A stretch of 5,478 nt of DNA from Candidatus Latescibacterota bacterium (GCA_023135015.1 JAGLTZ010000353.1:1-5478); one strand, 5' to 3'; counted from the first letter of the stretch, positions 1 to 5,478 are shown. Program-made: numbers and translations. Notes: generated by a model from the letters alone, not told the origin.

Positions 1-81
1 TGAGGTATAATAAGTTAACCGGCCTACAATACAGTTCTTCATCACAATTGAATTAATCGATCCAGAGCGAGGTAAGTCAGG

Positions 82-123
82 ATGGCATATATTCGCCATA
101 TTGGCATATTTATCATGCCATAT
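82..123. repeat. Cluster of TGGCAT/ATGCCA inverted half-sites, operator-like
   Basis: ATGGCAT at 82-88 is the exact reverse complement of ATGCCAT at 115-121. Between them lie GCCA at 95-98 and TGGCAT at 102-107. GCCA-TAT-TGGC (95-105) is a perfect inverted repeat, and TGGCAT (102-107) pairs with ATGCCA (115-120) across seven bases. The two TGGCAT copies are 19 bases apart, roughly two helical turns. This is what a binding site for a dimeric or multimeric DNA-binding protein often looks like, but no known operator is recognised and the binding protein is unknown. Confidence 0.45.
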
Positions 124-184
124 TGACTCTGGAGTGCCGATTTGGCGAAAAAATGCCTTCTCAGACAGTGCAGCCAGTCATGTA

Positions 185-247
185 AACTATTCAACTATAT
201 GATCGAAGAGATCGAAAACACTCATAGTTGCATTTAACACATAGTTG
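185..247. repeat. AACTAT/ATAGTT half-site cluster with GATCGAA direct repeat
   Basis: AACTAT occurs at 185-190 and 193-198, and its reverse complement ATAGTT at 224-229 and 241-246. The longer match CAACTAT (192-198) is inverted to ATAGTTG at 224-230 and 241-247, and CATAGTTG is directly repeated at 223-230 and 240-247 with a 17-base period. Between the two orientations GATCGAA is repeated at 201-207 and 210-216. The arrangement is symmetrical and ends at the candidate promoter, which suggests a regulatory site. Function is inferred from layout only. Confidence 0.45.
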
Positions 248-258
248 TACTTTACAAC
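244..258. promoter_or_regulatory. Perfect 6-bp palindrome overlapping the candidate -35 box
   Basis: GTTGTA (244-249) and TACAAC (253-258) are perfect inverted repeats separated by CTT. The right arm overlaps the candidate -35 hexamer TTTACA (251-256), the usual position of a repressor operator. The left arm overlaps the last ATAGTTG copy (241-247) of the repeat cluster. The neighbouring helix-turn-helix protein is an obvious candidate to bind here, but this has not been shown. Confidence 0.4.
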
Positions 259-280
259 AGCCCCGAATATGCTATATGAT
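251..280 (+). promoter_or_regulatory. Candidate sigma70-type promoter for the HTH gene
   Basis: TTTACA at 251-256 (one mismatch to TTGACA) and TATGAT at 275-280 (one mismatch to TATAAT) are separated by 18 bases. Transcription would start near 287, giving a leader of about 90 bases before the start codon at 376. The spacing is one base longer than ideal and AT-rich DNA yields such matches by chance, so this is a moderate prediction. Confidence 0.35.
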
Positions 281-294
281 GCTTAAGAAACTTT

Positions 295-311
295 GTCGCT
301 CCCATGGCGAC
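295..311 (+). other. Small leader stem-loop
   Basis: GTCGC (295-299) can pair with GCGAC (307-311) across a seven-base loop. The same left arm, extended to TGTCGC (294-299), is also complementary to GCGACA at 371-376, which includes the first base of the HTH start codon, so two exclusive pairings are possible. A five-pair stem alone is weak evidence of function. Confidence 0.25.
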
Positions 312-317
312 CTTTAT

Positions 318-350
318 CCTTCCTGGTAAGTGTAGTTCACACCTGGAAGG
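318..350 (+). other. Leader stem-loop just upstream of the ribosome binding site
   Basis: CCTTCC (318-323) pairs with GGAAGG (345-350). After a single T-T mismatch, 325-327 pairs with 341-343, and after an AA bulge 330-332 pairs with 338-340, leaving the loop TAGTT (333-337). That gives about 12 base pairs in a 33-base hairpin. No T run follows, so it is not an intrinsic terminator. It lies 11 bases before the Shine-Dalgarno sequence and could affect mRNA stability or translation. Confidence 0.35.
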
Positions 351-361
351 CCTTCGCAATA

Positions 362-367
362 GAGGAG
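362..367 (+). promoter_or_regulatory. Ribosome binding site deciding the HTH start
   Basis: GAGGAG lies eight bases before the ATG at 376, which is ideal Shine-Dalgarno spacing. The earlier in-frame ATG at 304 has no such motif and lies inside the predicted leader structures. This selects 376 as the start. Confidence 0.7.
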
Positions 368-375
368 TTTGCGAC

Positions 376-561
376 ATGTCTAATATCATGAACACAGACC
401 AGATATGCCAGGCGTTCGGCATCTCAAAGTCGACGCTGAATAACTGGCGAAAGGAGAAGGGTCTTCCCTACATCAAGGTCGGACGCACGGTCCGCTATGA
501 CTACGACGCAGTTGTCGAGTGGCTCAAGAAGCACGAGGTAACATCACCCAAGTCCCGCTGA
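376..561 (+). CDS. Excisionase/MerR-like winged helix-turn-helix DNA-binding protein
   Basis: This 61-residue protein matches the small 'excisionase family' helix-turn-helix group (HTH_17-like). Residues 6-27, around TDQICQAFGISKSTLNNW, form the helix-turn-helix. The following segment GLPYIKVGRTVRYDYDAVVEWL gives the hairpin wing (K-V-G-R-T-V-R-Y) and the last helix, which is diagnostic of the family. Nothing follows the DNA-binding domain except a short basic tail. The start at 376 was chosen for its GAGGAG Shine-Dalgarno; a second ATG at 388 is possible. Members act as transcription factors or as recombination directionality factors of phages and integrative elements. No integrase, phage gene or attachment site is visible here, so a regulator role is at least as likely. 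The repeats upstream could be its own operators (inference). The glycosyltransferase gene starts 49 bases downstream on the same strand. Confidence 0.8.
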   Translation: MSNIMNTDQICQAFGISKSTLNNWRKEKGLPYIKVGRTVRYDYDAVVEWLKKHEVTSPKSR

Positions 562-610
562 AGACCCTCGCTGAGATCATTACTATTCCCCCTCTCGCAC
601 ATCACAGCCT

Positions 611-2023
611 ATGAGTACTCAAGGATCTGGTGAGTCGCTGACCGTACTGGTGCCAGCCTACAACGAAGCGGCTACGATCGTAACGGCGCTCGAGAGACTC
701 TGGTCTGTCAGCCTGCCGATTCCGTGTGAGGTTATCGTCATTGACGATGCCTCCACTGACGGAACTAGCGGGCTCGTCGCTGAAGTGCAAGACCGTAGCC
801 CCTATCCGCTCCAACTGCTCCGGCACGAACGCAACATGGGGAAAACGGCAGCGCTCAGAACGGGCCTGGAGTCCGCCGCCGGCACGCTGACGCTGATCTA
901 CGACGCCGATCTCGAATACGACCCTGCAGACATTCCCGCCCTGCTCGCCCCCATCCTCGACGGCCGAGCGGATGCGGTCTACGGCTCACGGTTTCTATCT
1001 CCCGAGCGGAGGGTGCTCTTCTTCTGGCACGCTCTTGGAAACAGGATGGTTACAGCTCTGGCTGACATGTTTGCCAACTTGAACCTGACAGACATGGAAA
1101 CCTGCTTCAAGCTGGTCCGAACCGATATCCTCCGCTCAATGCGCCTTAGGTCTGAACGCTTCGGGTTCGAGCCTGAAGTCACCGTCAAGCTTGGACGCCT
1201 CGGGCTTCGTATCTACGAGATTCCAATCAGATACTCCGGCCGCTCCTACGAAGAGGGGAAAAAGATCGGCCTTTGGGACGCAGTGCGCGCAATCGGCACT
1301 ATCGTGCGGGCCGGGCTGTTTGAACCTCCCGTAGCAACCCCCGAGGCACGCACACGCTATGCGCTGGGACGGCTGGGTCCGTATTACGCGGAAATCCTCC
1401 GACGCGTCAAATGGGCGGTAGGTGATACGATCTTTGAATACCTGCCGGGTACAGGCGAAGTTGCCTCACACATCTTACAGAAGAGCAGGGTGCTGTTGGC
1501 CGACCCGGACGAGGAGACGGTATCGAGGCTGCGTACACGGTTTTCACACCGTCCTAACGTTTCTGTCCGCCTGTGGGACCCCTCCGCGGATGAGACAGGC
1601 AGTCCGGCCGAGACATTCGACACGGCCCTCTGCCTTCACGGTCTCGGAAAGCCTGACGAGGCCGCAGCCGCACTGACCGCTCTTGCCAGCAGGCTGCAAC
1701 CTGATGGCAGGATAGTGATTCTTCTTCCGGCACAGCCGGCACTCTATGGAAGCATCGACCGCGGCCTGGGTCGCCATGGTCGTTTCACCAGAGATAGTGT
1801 ACTGAAGCTGCTGGAGGAGACAGACCTTACACTTGAATGGCTGCGACCGGTCAATGCAGTGGGGGCATTGGGCTGGTGGATAGCCACAAACCTCTTCAGG
1901 TCAACCTATGTGCGACCTTTCCACATCAGATTCTTCAGGCTTGTGATGCCGTTATTCAAACTCGAGAGGTTGATCAAACCGCCCTTCGGGCTCTCCTACC
2001 TAATAGTGGCACGACCCAAATAG
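611..2023 (+). CDS. Family 2 glycosyltransferase fused to a SAM-methyltransferase-like domain
   Basis: The 470-residue protein has two domains. Residues 10 to about 235 are a GT-A glycosyltransferase of the DPM1/polyprenyl-phosphate sugar synthase type: VLVPAYNE (12-19), VIDDASTDGT (43-52), the N-x-G-K of the nucleotide-binding region (75-78), the metal-binding D98-A-D100, YGSRF (124-128), TDMETCFKL (160-168), GFEPEV (185-190) and YSGRSYEEGKKIG (208-220). It should transfer a sugar from a nucleotide donor to a lipid phosphate or similar acceptor at the inner membrane face. Residues about 250-470 resemble a class I methyltransferase, including the family hallmark ALYGSIDRGLGRHGRF (377-392). 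However, the SAM loop reads LPGTGEV (278-284) and the usual N-V-L-E-H after strand 4 is H-G-L-G-K (343-347), so activity of this half is doubtful. No long transmembrane helix is evident. A Shine-Dalgarno is weak or absent; the start fits the domain boundary. Confidence 0.88.
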   Translation: MSTQGSGESLTVLVPAYNEAATIVTALERLWSVSLPIPCEVIVIDDASTDGTSGLVAEVQDRSPYPLQLLRHERNMGKTAALRTGLESAAGTLTLIYDADLEYDPADIPALLAPILDGRADAVYGSRFLSPERRVLFFWHALGNRMVTALADMFANLNLTDMETCFKLVRTDILRSMRLRSERFGFEPEVTVKLGRLGLRIYEIPIRYSGRSYEEGKKIGLWDAVRAIGTIVRAGLFEPPVATPEARTRYALGRLGPYYAEILRRVKWAVGDTIFEYLPGTGEVASHILQKSRVLLADPDEETVSRLRTRFSHRPNVSVRLWDPSADETGSPAETFDTALCLHGLGKPDEAAAALTALASRLQPDGRIVILLPAQPALYGSIDRGLGRHGRFTRDSVLKLLEETDLTLEWLRPVNAVGALGWWIATNLFRSTYVRPFHIRFFRLVMPLFKLERLIKPPFGLSYLIVARPK

Positions 2024-2036
2024 TACTGTTTTGTGT

Positions 2037-3278
2037 TTATTCGTAGCGAAGGGATTCGATGGGATCCAGCTTGGCCGCCTTCATGGCCGGGTAGAATCCG
2101 AATATGATCCCCACACTCGCAGAGACCCCGAAAGACAGCGCTATGGCGAACCCGGAGACCAGAGTTTCCCATCCCGCATATATGCTAATGATCTTTGTCA
2201 GGGTGAATCCTACTACAATTCCCACCATTCCACCCAGGAATGACAGGAAGATCGCTTCTACGATGAACTGGTAGGATATATCGCGTCGAGTTGCCCCAAC
2301 TGCTCTGCGGACCCCAATCTCCTTGGTACGCTCCAGAACGGTTGCGAGCATGATATTCATGATCCCGATACCACCGACCAGAAGACTTATTCCGGCAATC
2401 GCACCCATCACGATACCCCAGATGCGCTGTGTCTCCTGACTCTGCTTCATCAGTTTCTCGGGGATGATGATCCTGAAGTCCTGAACTCCATTGTGCCGTC
2501 TGAGCAGCATCCGGTTCAGGATCACGGCGCTCTCGGCAATCTGTCCTGAATCTGTCACCCGGAGGGTGATCTGATCGACCTTACTGGCGAAAGGTGAGAG
2601 CTGGAAGCGGGAGTAGGCGCTCGACAGAGGAATGTAGACATCCAGGTTCACGTCCCGATCCACGATCTCACTGCTGGTGCCGGCCGAGACTGCCCGCTCT
2701 TCCATAACCCCGACTACCGTGAACCATTCCTCTCCGAGACGGATCTTCTCTCCGATCGGATCGCGGTAATAAAAGAGGTTCTCCTTGATCTTGGACCCCA
2801 GGACACAGACCTGGGAGCGTTCCTGCATGTCAAGGTCGGTGATGAAGGCGCCCTGGGTGGCGCGGAACGTGAAGATGCGCGGATAATCGGGCGTGGTGGC
2901 GAGGACGGTGGCGGGGAGCGTCAGGTCTCCGTAGGTGACTTCGAGCAGGTATTCCTTCTGCGGCGCCACCGCCATCATGTTGGTCAACACCTCAGCCACG
3001 GCGGCAACATCCTGCAGAGTGATGCCGCGCGAGAAGTTGCTCCGCTGCTCCTCGGCGTCATCATCCGTCCCGACCACACCGGTATCACGGACGATGATAT
3101 TGTCGATTCCCATCAGCTTGATCTGCTCGAGTGCCTCCTGTTTGGCGCCTTCACCGATCGAAAGCATCGCGATCACGGCCGCCACGCCGAAGATGATGCC
3201 GAGCATGGTGAGGAAACTGCGGAGTTTGTGGCTCATCAAACCACTGGCACTGATGTTGACGCTCTCACTGATATTCAC
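2037..3278 (-). CDS. MacB/FtsX-type ABC transporter permease, no ATPase domain
   Basis: The 413-residue inner-membrane protein has the MacB topology. Transmembrane helix 1 lies at about 19-41 (preceded by the conserved SHKLRSFLTMLG), followed by a large periplasmic domain (about 45-284). The C-terminal FtsX domain contains helices at about 287-311, 336-364 and 374-397. The cytoplasmic loop ERTKEIGVRRAVGA (316-329) is the hallmark of this family and contacts the ATPase. The ending YPAMKAAKLDPIESLRYE is also typical. E. coli MacB is about 650 residues because it carries the ATPase at its N-terminus; here that domain is absent, so a separate ATPase must supply energy. MacB-type permeases do not move substrate through the membrane but pump it from the periplasm outwards by mechanotransmission. 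It is the last gene of the minus-strand operon, 37 bases after the second adaptor. The start is GTG. Substrate is unknown. Confidence 0.92.
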   Translation of the reverse strand: MNISESVNISASGLMSHKLRSFLTMLGIIFGVAAVIAMLSIGEGAKQEALEQIKLMGIDNIIVRDTGVVGTDDDAEEQRSNFSRGITLQDVAAVAEVLTNMMAVAPQKEYLLEVTYGDLTLPATVLATTPDYPRIFTFRATQGAFITDLDMQERSQVCVLGSKIKENLFYYRDPIGEKIRLGEEWFTVVGVMEERAVSAGTSSEIVDRDVNLDVYIPLSSAYSRFQLSPFASKVDQITLRVTDSGQIAESAVILNRMLLRRHNGVQDFRIIIPEKLMKQSQETQRIWGIVMGAIAGISLLVGGIGIMNIMLATVLERTKEIGVRRAVGATRRDISYQFIVEAIFLSFLGGMVGIVVGFTLTKIISIYAGWETLVSGFAIALSFGVSASVGIIFGFYPAMKAAKLDPIESLRYE

Positions 3279-3286
3279 TGATGCGG

Positions 3287-3294
3287 TTCCTTTT
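3287..3294 (-). promoter_or_regulatory. Ribosome binding site for the GTG-started permease
   Basis: Read on the minus strand, AAAAGGAA ends eight bases before the GTG at 3278. This supports the GTG as the real start rather than the internal ATG at permease residue 15, which would remove conserved residues just before the first membrane helix. Confidence 0.65.
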
Positions 3295-3315
3295 CATTCA
3301 ATCGATGGATCTCTG

Positions 3316-4638
3316 TTACCGCCTGCTGCCGCCCGGCGGTGGTGGCTGGCTCCGGTTCTTCTGTCCGGATGGAGCGCCTCCCGGTACCGGTGAACCAGCC
3401 ACGGCCGATACATCAAGTGGGCGCGGATCGGTCAGCGCGATCTCTTCTCCCACCTCGAGCCCCTCGAGCACAACGACGCTCATCATATTCTGGTCACCCA
3501 GCCGGACCTCGCGCGGTTCGGGAATGTCTCTCCGCGGGAAGACGACCGTGCGGCCATCGACCTCAAAGACTGCCTCGTTCGGGATATAGAGCACGTTCTC
3601 GCGTTTCTCGTAGACAATGCGCAGGCTGGCGGTCATTCCCGGCCGCATCCCGGTATCTACGGAATCGAGGCGGACCTCGGCGTTGAAAAAGCTCCTGTTG
3701 GTCTGTTCATCATAACTGGCCAGCGCGGCAATCTCGTCGATCCTCCCCGTGAACACAGGGCCCGGGATCGCGTCAAGCCTGACCTCGACCGGGTCACCCA
3801 GCTCCACCTTGCGGTAGTCACCCTCAATGATCTTGACCTTCGAGAGCATCTCCGAGAGATCGGGGATGGTGATGATCGTCATTTGCCGGTGAATATTGTC
3901 ACCAGCACGGATCTTGCGAGTCCCTTCGGTCGCGCCTCCCCAGGTCTCGCCGTAGACCACGATCCCCGAGATCGGTGCCCGCAGGGTAAATGCCTCTATC
4001 TGTTCGTTAACGTCGTCGAGGCGCTGCTGGGCCTGCCGAATCCTCGTCCGCTGGCGCATCTCATCCACTTCGAGCTTGTTGCTCAGTGAAGCCAGGCTGC
4101 GTTCGGCATCATCGACGCTGAGGAGGGCATTCTCATATGCAAGCTGGCGCTGCGCCTGCTGCTGAACCGACTCGAACTCTGCGAGATCGAGTCTGATCTG
4201 GGCGAGTTCAATGTCGTACTGCGCCGTCTGGAGTGTGGACTCGGCGCTCCTGATCTGATTCGGTTTGTTGGCCAGGAAGTTGTCGAGATTCCCCTGCAGC
4301 GATTCGAGCTGCTGTTCGCGCTGCTCGCGCTGGTTCAACATGCTGGACTCGTCGATCTTGGCGACCACATCACCCTCCTCGACATAGACGCCTTCATCCA
4401 CCAGCCAGACGAGCTGAAGCATGCCGCGACTGGTTGGTGCAACAACACTCCGGGAGCGCTCGGAAAGGAGTTCGCCGCGTACCATCACATCGAGGACGAA
4501 CTCTCCCTCGGTCGCCTTGGTATACCGGAGATCTTTGTACCTGTCCCTGAATATTCCGGAGGCAACGGTGATAATAAGTACGGCCAGCAGTACCCCACCC
4601 GAGACAATTCTATTTCTCGTAAGTAGTTTCATGATCAC
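3316..4638 (-). CDS. Periplasmic adaptor (membrane fusion protein, HlyD/MacA type), second copy
   Basis: The 440-residue protein should be anchored in the inner membrane and link the permease to an outer membrane channel. Domains in order: an uncleaved signal anchor (about 11-30); the first half of the lipoyl domain (about 52-97, with VDEGVYVEEGDVVAKID); a long coiled-coil hairpin rich in Q, E, R and L (about 100-216); the second lipoyl half APISGIVVYGETWGG (221-235); a beta-barrel starting after IPDLSEM, with GMRPGMTA; and a membrane-proximal domain (YIPNEAVFEVDGRTVVF). The end is an unusual Pro/Gly-rich tail with four consecutive prolines. No lipobox cysteine is seen at the N-terminus. The GTG start at 4638 has AGG six bases before it; the ATG at 4632, two codons on, is an alternative. 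Only three bases separate it from the previous stop, so translation is probably coupled. Substrate cannot be inferred. Confidence 0.9.
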   Translation of the reverse strand: MIMKLLTRNRIVSGGVLLAVLIITVASGIFRDRYKDLRYTKATEGEFVLDVMVRGELLSERSRSVVAPTSRGMLQLVWLVDEGVYVEEGDVVAKIDESSMLNQREQREQQLESLQGNLDNFLANKPNQIRSAESTLQTAQYDIELAQIRLDLAEFESVQQQAQRQLAYENALLSVDDAERSLASLSNKLEVDEMRQRTRIRQAQQRLDDVNEQIEAFTLRAPISGIVVYGETWGGATEGTRKIRAGDNIHRQMTIITIPDLSEMLSKVKIIEGDYRKVELGDPVEVRLDAIPGPVFTGRIDEIAALASYDEQTNRSFFNAEVRLDSVDTGMRPGMTASLRIVYEKRENVLYIPNEAVFEVDGRTVVFPRRDIPEPREVRLGDQNMMSVVVLEGLEVGEEIALTDPRPLDVSAVAGSPVPGGAPSGQKNRSQPPPPGGSRR

Positions 4639-4641
4639 CTG

Positions 4642-5478
4642 TTACCTGAAGATTCTCATCATGCCACCGCGACCTCCGCGCATCATGACGCTGAACACAT
4701 TGCCGATGTCTCCACTGGCTCCGGCATCCCGGCTTTCCAGCAGGGCATCAATACCAGCGGTCTCGAGCTCTTCCAGCGGCATGAAGGGGTCACGCAGAGC
4801 AACTCTCACACCTGCTGACAGCCCTTCTTCGATGATAACGTAATTTCCATTCTCGGGACCCAGTACTACATCAACTTCCTCGATACCTTTCCCCACAGTG
4901 AATACCAGGGTGCGGTCCTCCTGGCGGAAGATCGCATCCAGGGGAACAACGACTGCTTCCGGCTGATAGTGGGTGATGATGCTTGTCTGGGCGGTCATAC
5001 CTGGCCGGAGGGCGAGGTCGGTGCCGTCGATGGTCACGATGCAGTCGAAGATCTTCATCTGAGAAAGACCGGATCGCCGTGCCAGGGGACTGATATCGGT
5101 TATCTCTCCCGTGTAAAGGGCGTCGGGATAAGCGTCTATCCTGATCAGCGCCTTCTGTCCCAGAGCCACACGTCGGATATCGAGTTCCGAGATCCCCACC
5201 TCGACCGTCATGGTGGTCAGATCGGGAATGGAGATGATCGCCTGACCGGGGTAGGCTGATGTTCCGACACTTACTTTCCCCTCCCCCTCAGGCCCCCAGG
5301 TTTTCTCATAGATGACGAGACCGGGGTACTCGGCGTATTGGATGGCATCTCCCAGTTCTGCCTCCAGGTCGTTGAGCTCACGCCGAGCCCGATCTAACCC
5401 CAGCTGCTTTTGCTGGAGCTGTACTTCATTCCTCAGAACCTGGGTAGTGATTAACTCCTGGGCCCGTTCCAGGGAAAG
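4642..5478 (-). CDS. Periplasmic adaptor (HlyD/MacA type), first copy, N-terminus outside window
   Basis: The reading frame stays open through all 89 codons from the ATG at 5211 to the window edge, so that ATG is internal and the gene is partial; 278 residues are visible. They begin in the returning arm of the coiled-coil hairpin (visible residues 1-46, e.g. LQQKQLGLDRARRELNDLEAEL). The second lipoyl half follows (PGLVIYEKTWG, 52-62, then AYPGQAIISIPDL at 75-87), then the beta-barrel (about 91-134), LRPGMTAQTSI, and the membrane-proximal domain (VVPLDAIFRQEDRTLVFTV). The membrane anchor, first lipoyl half and outgoing helix are missing. It matches the next gene in architecture but is clearly diverged, so the pair looks like an old duplication. 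The C-terminus is peculiar, rich in Met, Gly and Arg (VMMRGGRGGMMRIFR). It probably works with the second adaptor and the permease in one export complex; the promoter lies upstream, beyond the window. Confidence 0.88.
   Translation of the reverse strand, partial: LSLERAQELITTQVLRNEVQLQQKQLGLDRARRELNDLEAELGDAIQYAEYPGLVIYEKTWGPEGEGKVSVGTSAYPGQAIISIPDLTTMTVEVGISELDIRRVALGQKALIRIDAYPDALYTGEITDISPLARRSGLSQMKIFDCIVTIDGTDLALRPGMTAQTSIITHYQPEAVVVPLDAIFRQEDRTLVFTVGKGIEEVDVVLGPENGNYVIIEEGLSAGVRVALRDPFMPLEELETAGIDALLESRDAGASGDIGNVFSVMMRGGRGGMMRIFR

Larger units (their letters stand above)
1..375. other. AT-rich non-coding regulatory region upstream of the HTH gene
   Basis: I see no credible gene in this stretch. 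By hand count bases 1-300 are about 39% G+C, clearly lower than the coding DNA that follows. It contains a cluster of TGGCAT/GCCA half-sites (82-123), a second cluster of AACTAT/ATAGTT half-sites (185-247), a perfect GTTGTA-CTT-TACAAC palindrome (244-258), a candidate promoter (251-280) and two possible leader stem-loops (295-311 and 318-350). A perfect TATAAT lies at 6-11, but any matching -35 box would be outside the window. The density of repeats just before a DNA-binding protein gene suggests operator DNA; that is inference. Confidence 0.6.

Noticed and set aside
6..11. Perfect TATAAT -10 box at the left edge
   Set aside because: The -35 region would lie outside the window and no gene follows within 300 bases, so it cannot be assessed.
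1..300. CRISPR array or iteron origin
   Set aside because: The repeats are 6-8 bases long, irregularly spaced and in mixed orientation, with no long identical repeats, spacers or replication initiator gene.
304..375. Longer version of the HTH protein starting at the ATG at 304
   Set aside because: No Shine-Dalgarno precedes it, the extra 24 residues do not resemble the family, and the segment overlaps predicted leader hairpins. The ATG at 376 has an ideal GAGGAG.
376..561. Excisionase-like gene as evidence for a prophage or integrative element
   Set aside because: No integrase, phage gene, attachment repeat or tRNA gene is visible, and many proteins of this family are ordinary regulators.
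979..1777. Minus- and plus-strand open frames inside the glycosyltransferase gene
   Set aside because: All overlap a gene with clear family motifs throughout and none resembles a known protein.
1981..1991. GCCC-TTC-GGGC hairpin as a terminator for the minus-strand operon
   Set aside because: The stem is only four pairs, lies inside the glycosyltransferase coding sequence, and on the minus strand is followed by only three T residues.
2935..3393. Plus-strand open frames opposite the permease and adaptors (for example 2935-3393 and 4421-4843)
   Set aside because: They lie antisense to well-supported conserved genes and their translations show no recognisable domain; they are by-products of codon bias.
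4642..5211. The ATG at 5211 as the start of a short 189-residue adaptor
   Set aside because: The frame is open for 89 further codons to the window edge and encodes coiled-coil and lipoyl sequence of the same family, so the ATG is internal.

Overview
The window looks like chromosomal DNA from a Gram-negative (two-membrane) bacterium. The main reason is a cluster encoding periplasmic adaptor proteins and a MacB/FtsX-type permease, parts of an export machine that spans the periplasm. By hand count the first 300 bases are about 39% G+C, while a sampled stretch of the glycosyltransferase gene is about 60%. I cannot assign a phylum from the sequence alone. An uncultured or environmental lineage is plausible, but that is only an impression.

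Layout: (1) Bases 1-375 hold no gene. They form an AT-rich regulatory-looking region with two separate clusters of short inverted and direct repeats, a plausible sigma70-type promoter (251-280), and two possible RNA stem-loops before the first gene. (2) 376-561 (+) encodes a 61-residue excisionase/MerR-like winged helix-turn-helix protein. (3) 611-2023 (+) encodes a two-domain protein: an N-terminal family 2 (DPM1/DPG-like) glycosyltransferase and a C-terminal SAM-methyltransferase-like domain whose key motifs look eroded. (4) After a 13-base convergent gap, the minus strand carries three genes of one operon, reading from right to left: a membrane fusion protein (adaptor 1, cut by the window edge, 5478-4642), a second full-length adaptor (4638-3316), and an FtsX/MacB-type permease without its own ATPase domain (3278-2037).

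How they work together: the two adaptors and the permease are probably parts of a MacAB-like efflux or export complex. The permease would sit in the inner membrane, powered by a separate ABC ATPase that is not in this window, and the adaptors would bridge the periplasm towards a TolC-like outer membrane channel. The glycosyltransferase is probably a membrane-associated enzyme using a polyprenyl-phosphate or similar acceptor. Its link to the small DNA-binding protein is positional only (same strand, 49-base gap).

Nothing here is clearly a new system. The most noteworthy points are the repeat clusters and structured leader before the small regulator, the glycosyltransferase fused to a probable pseudo-methyltransferase, and the tandem non-identical adaptors serving one ATPase-less permease.
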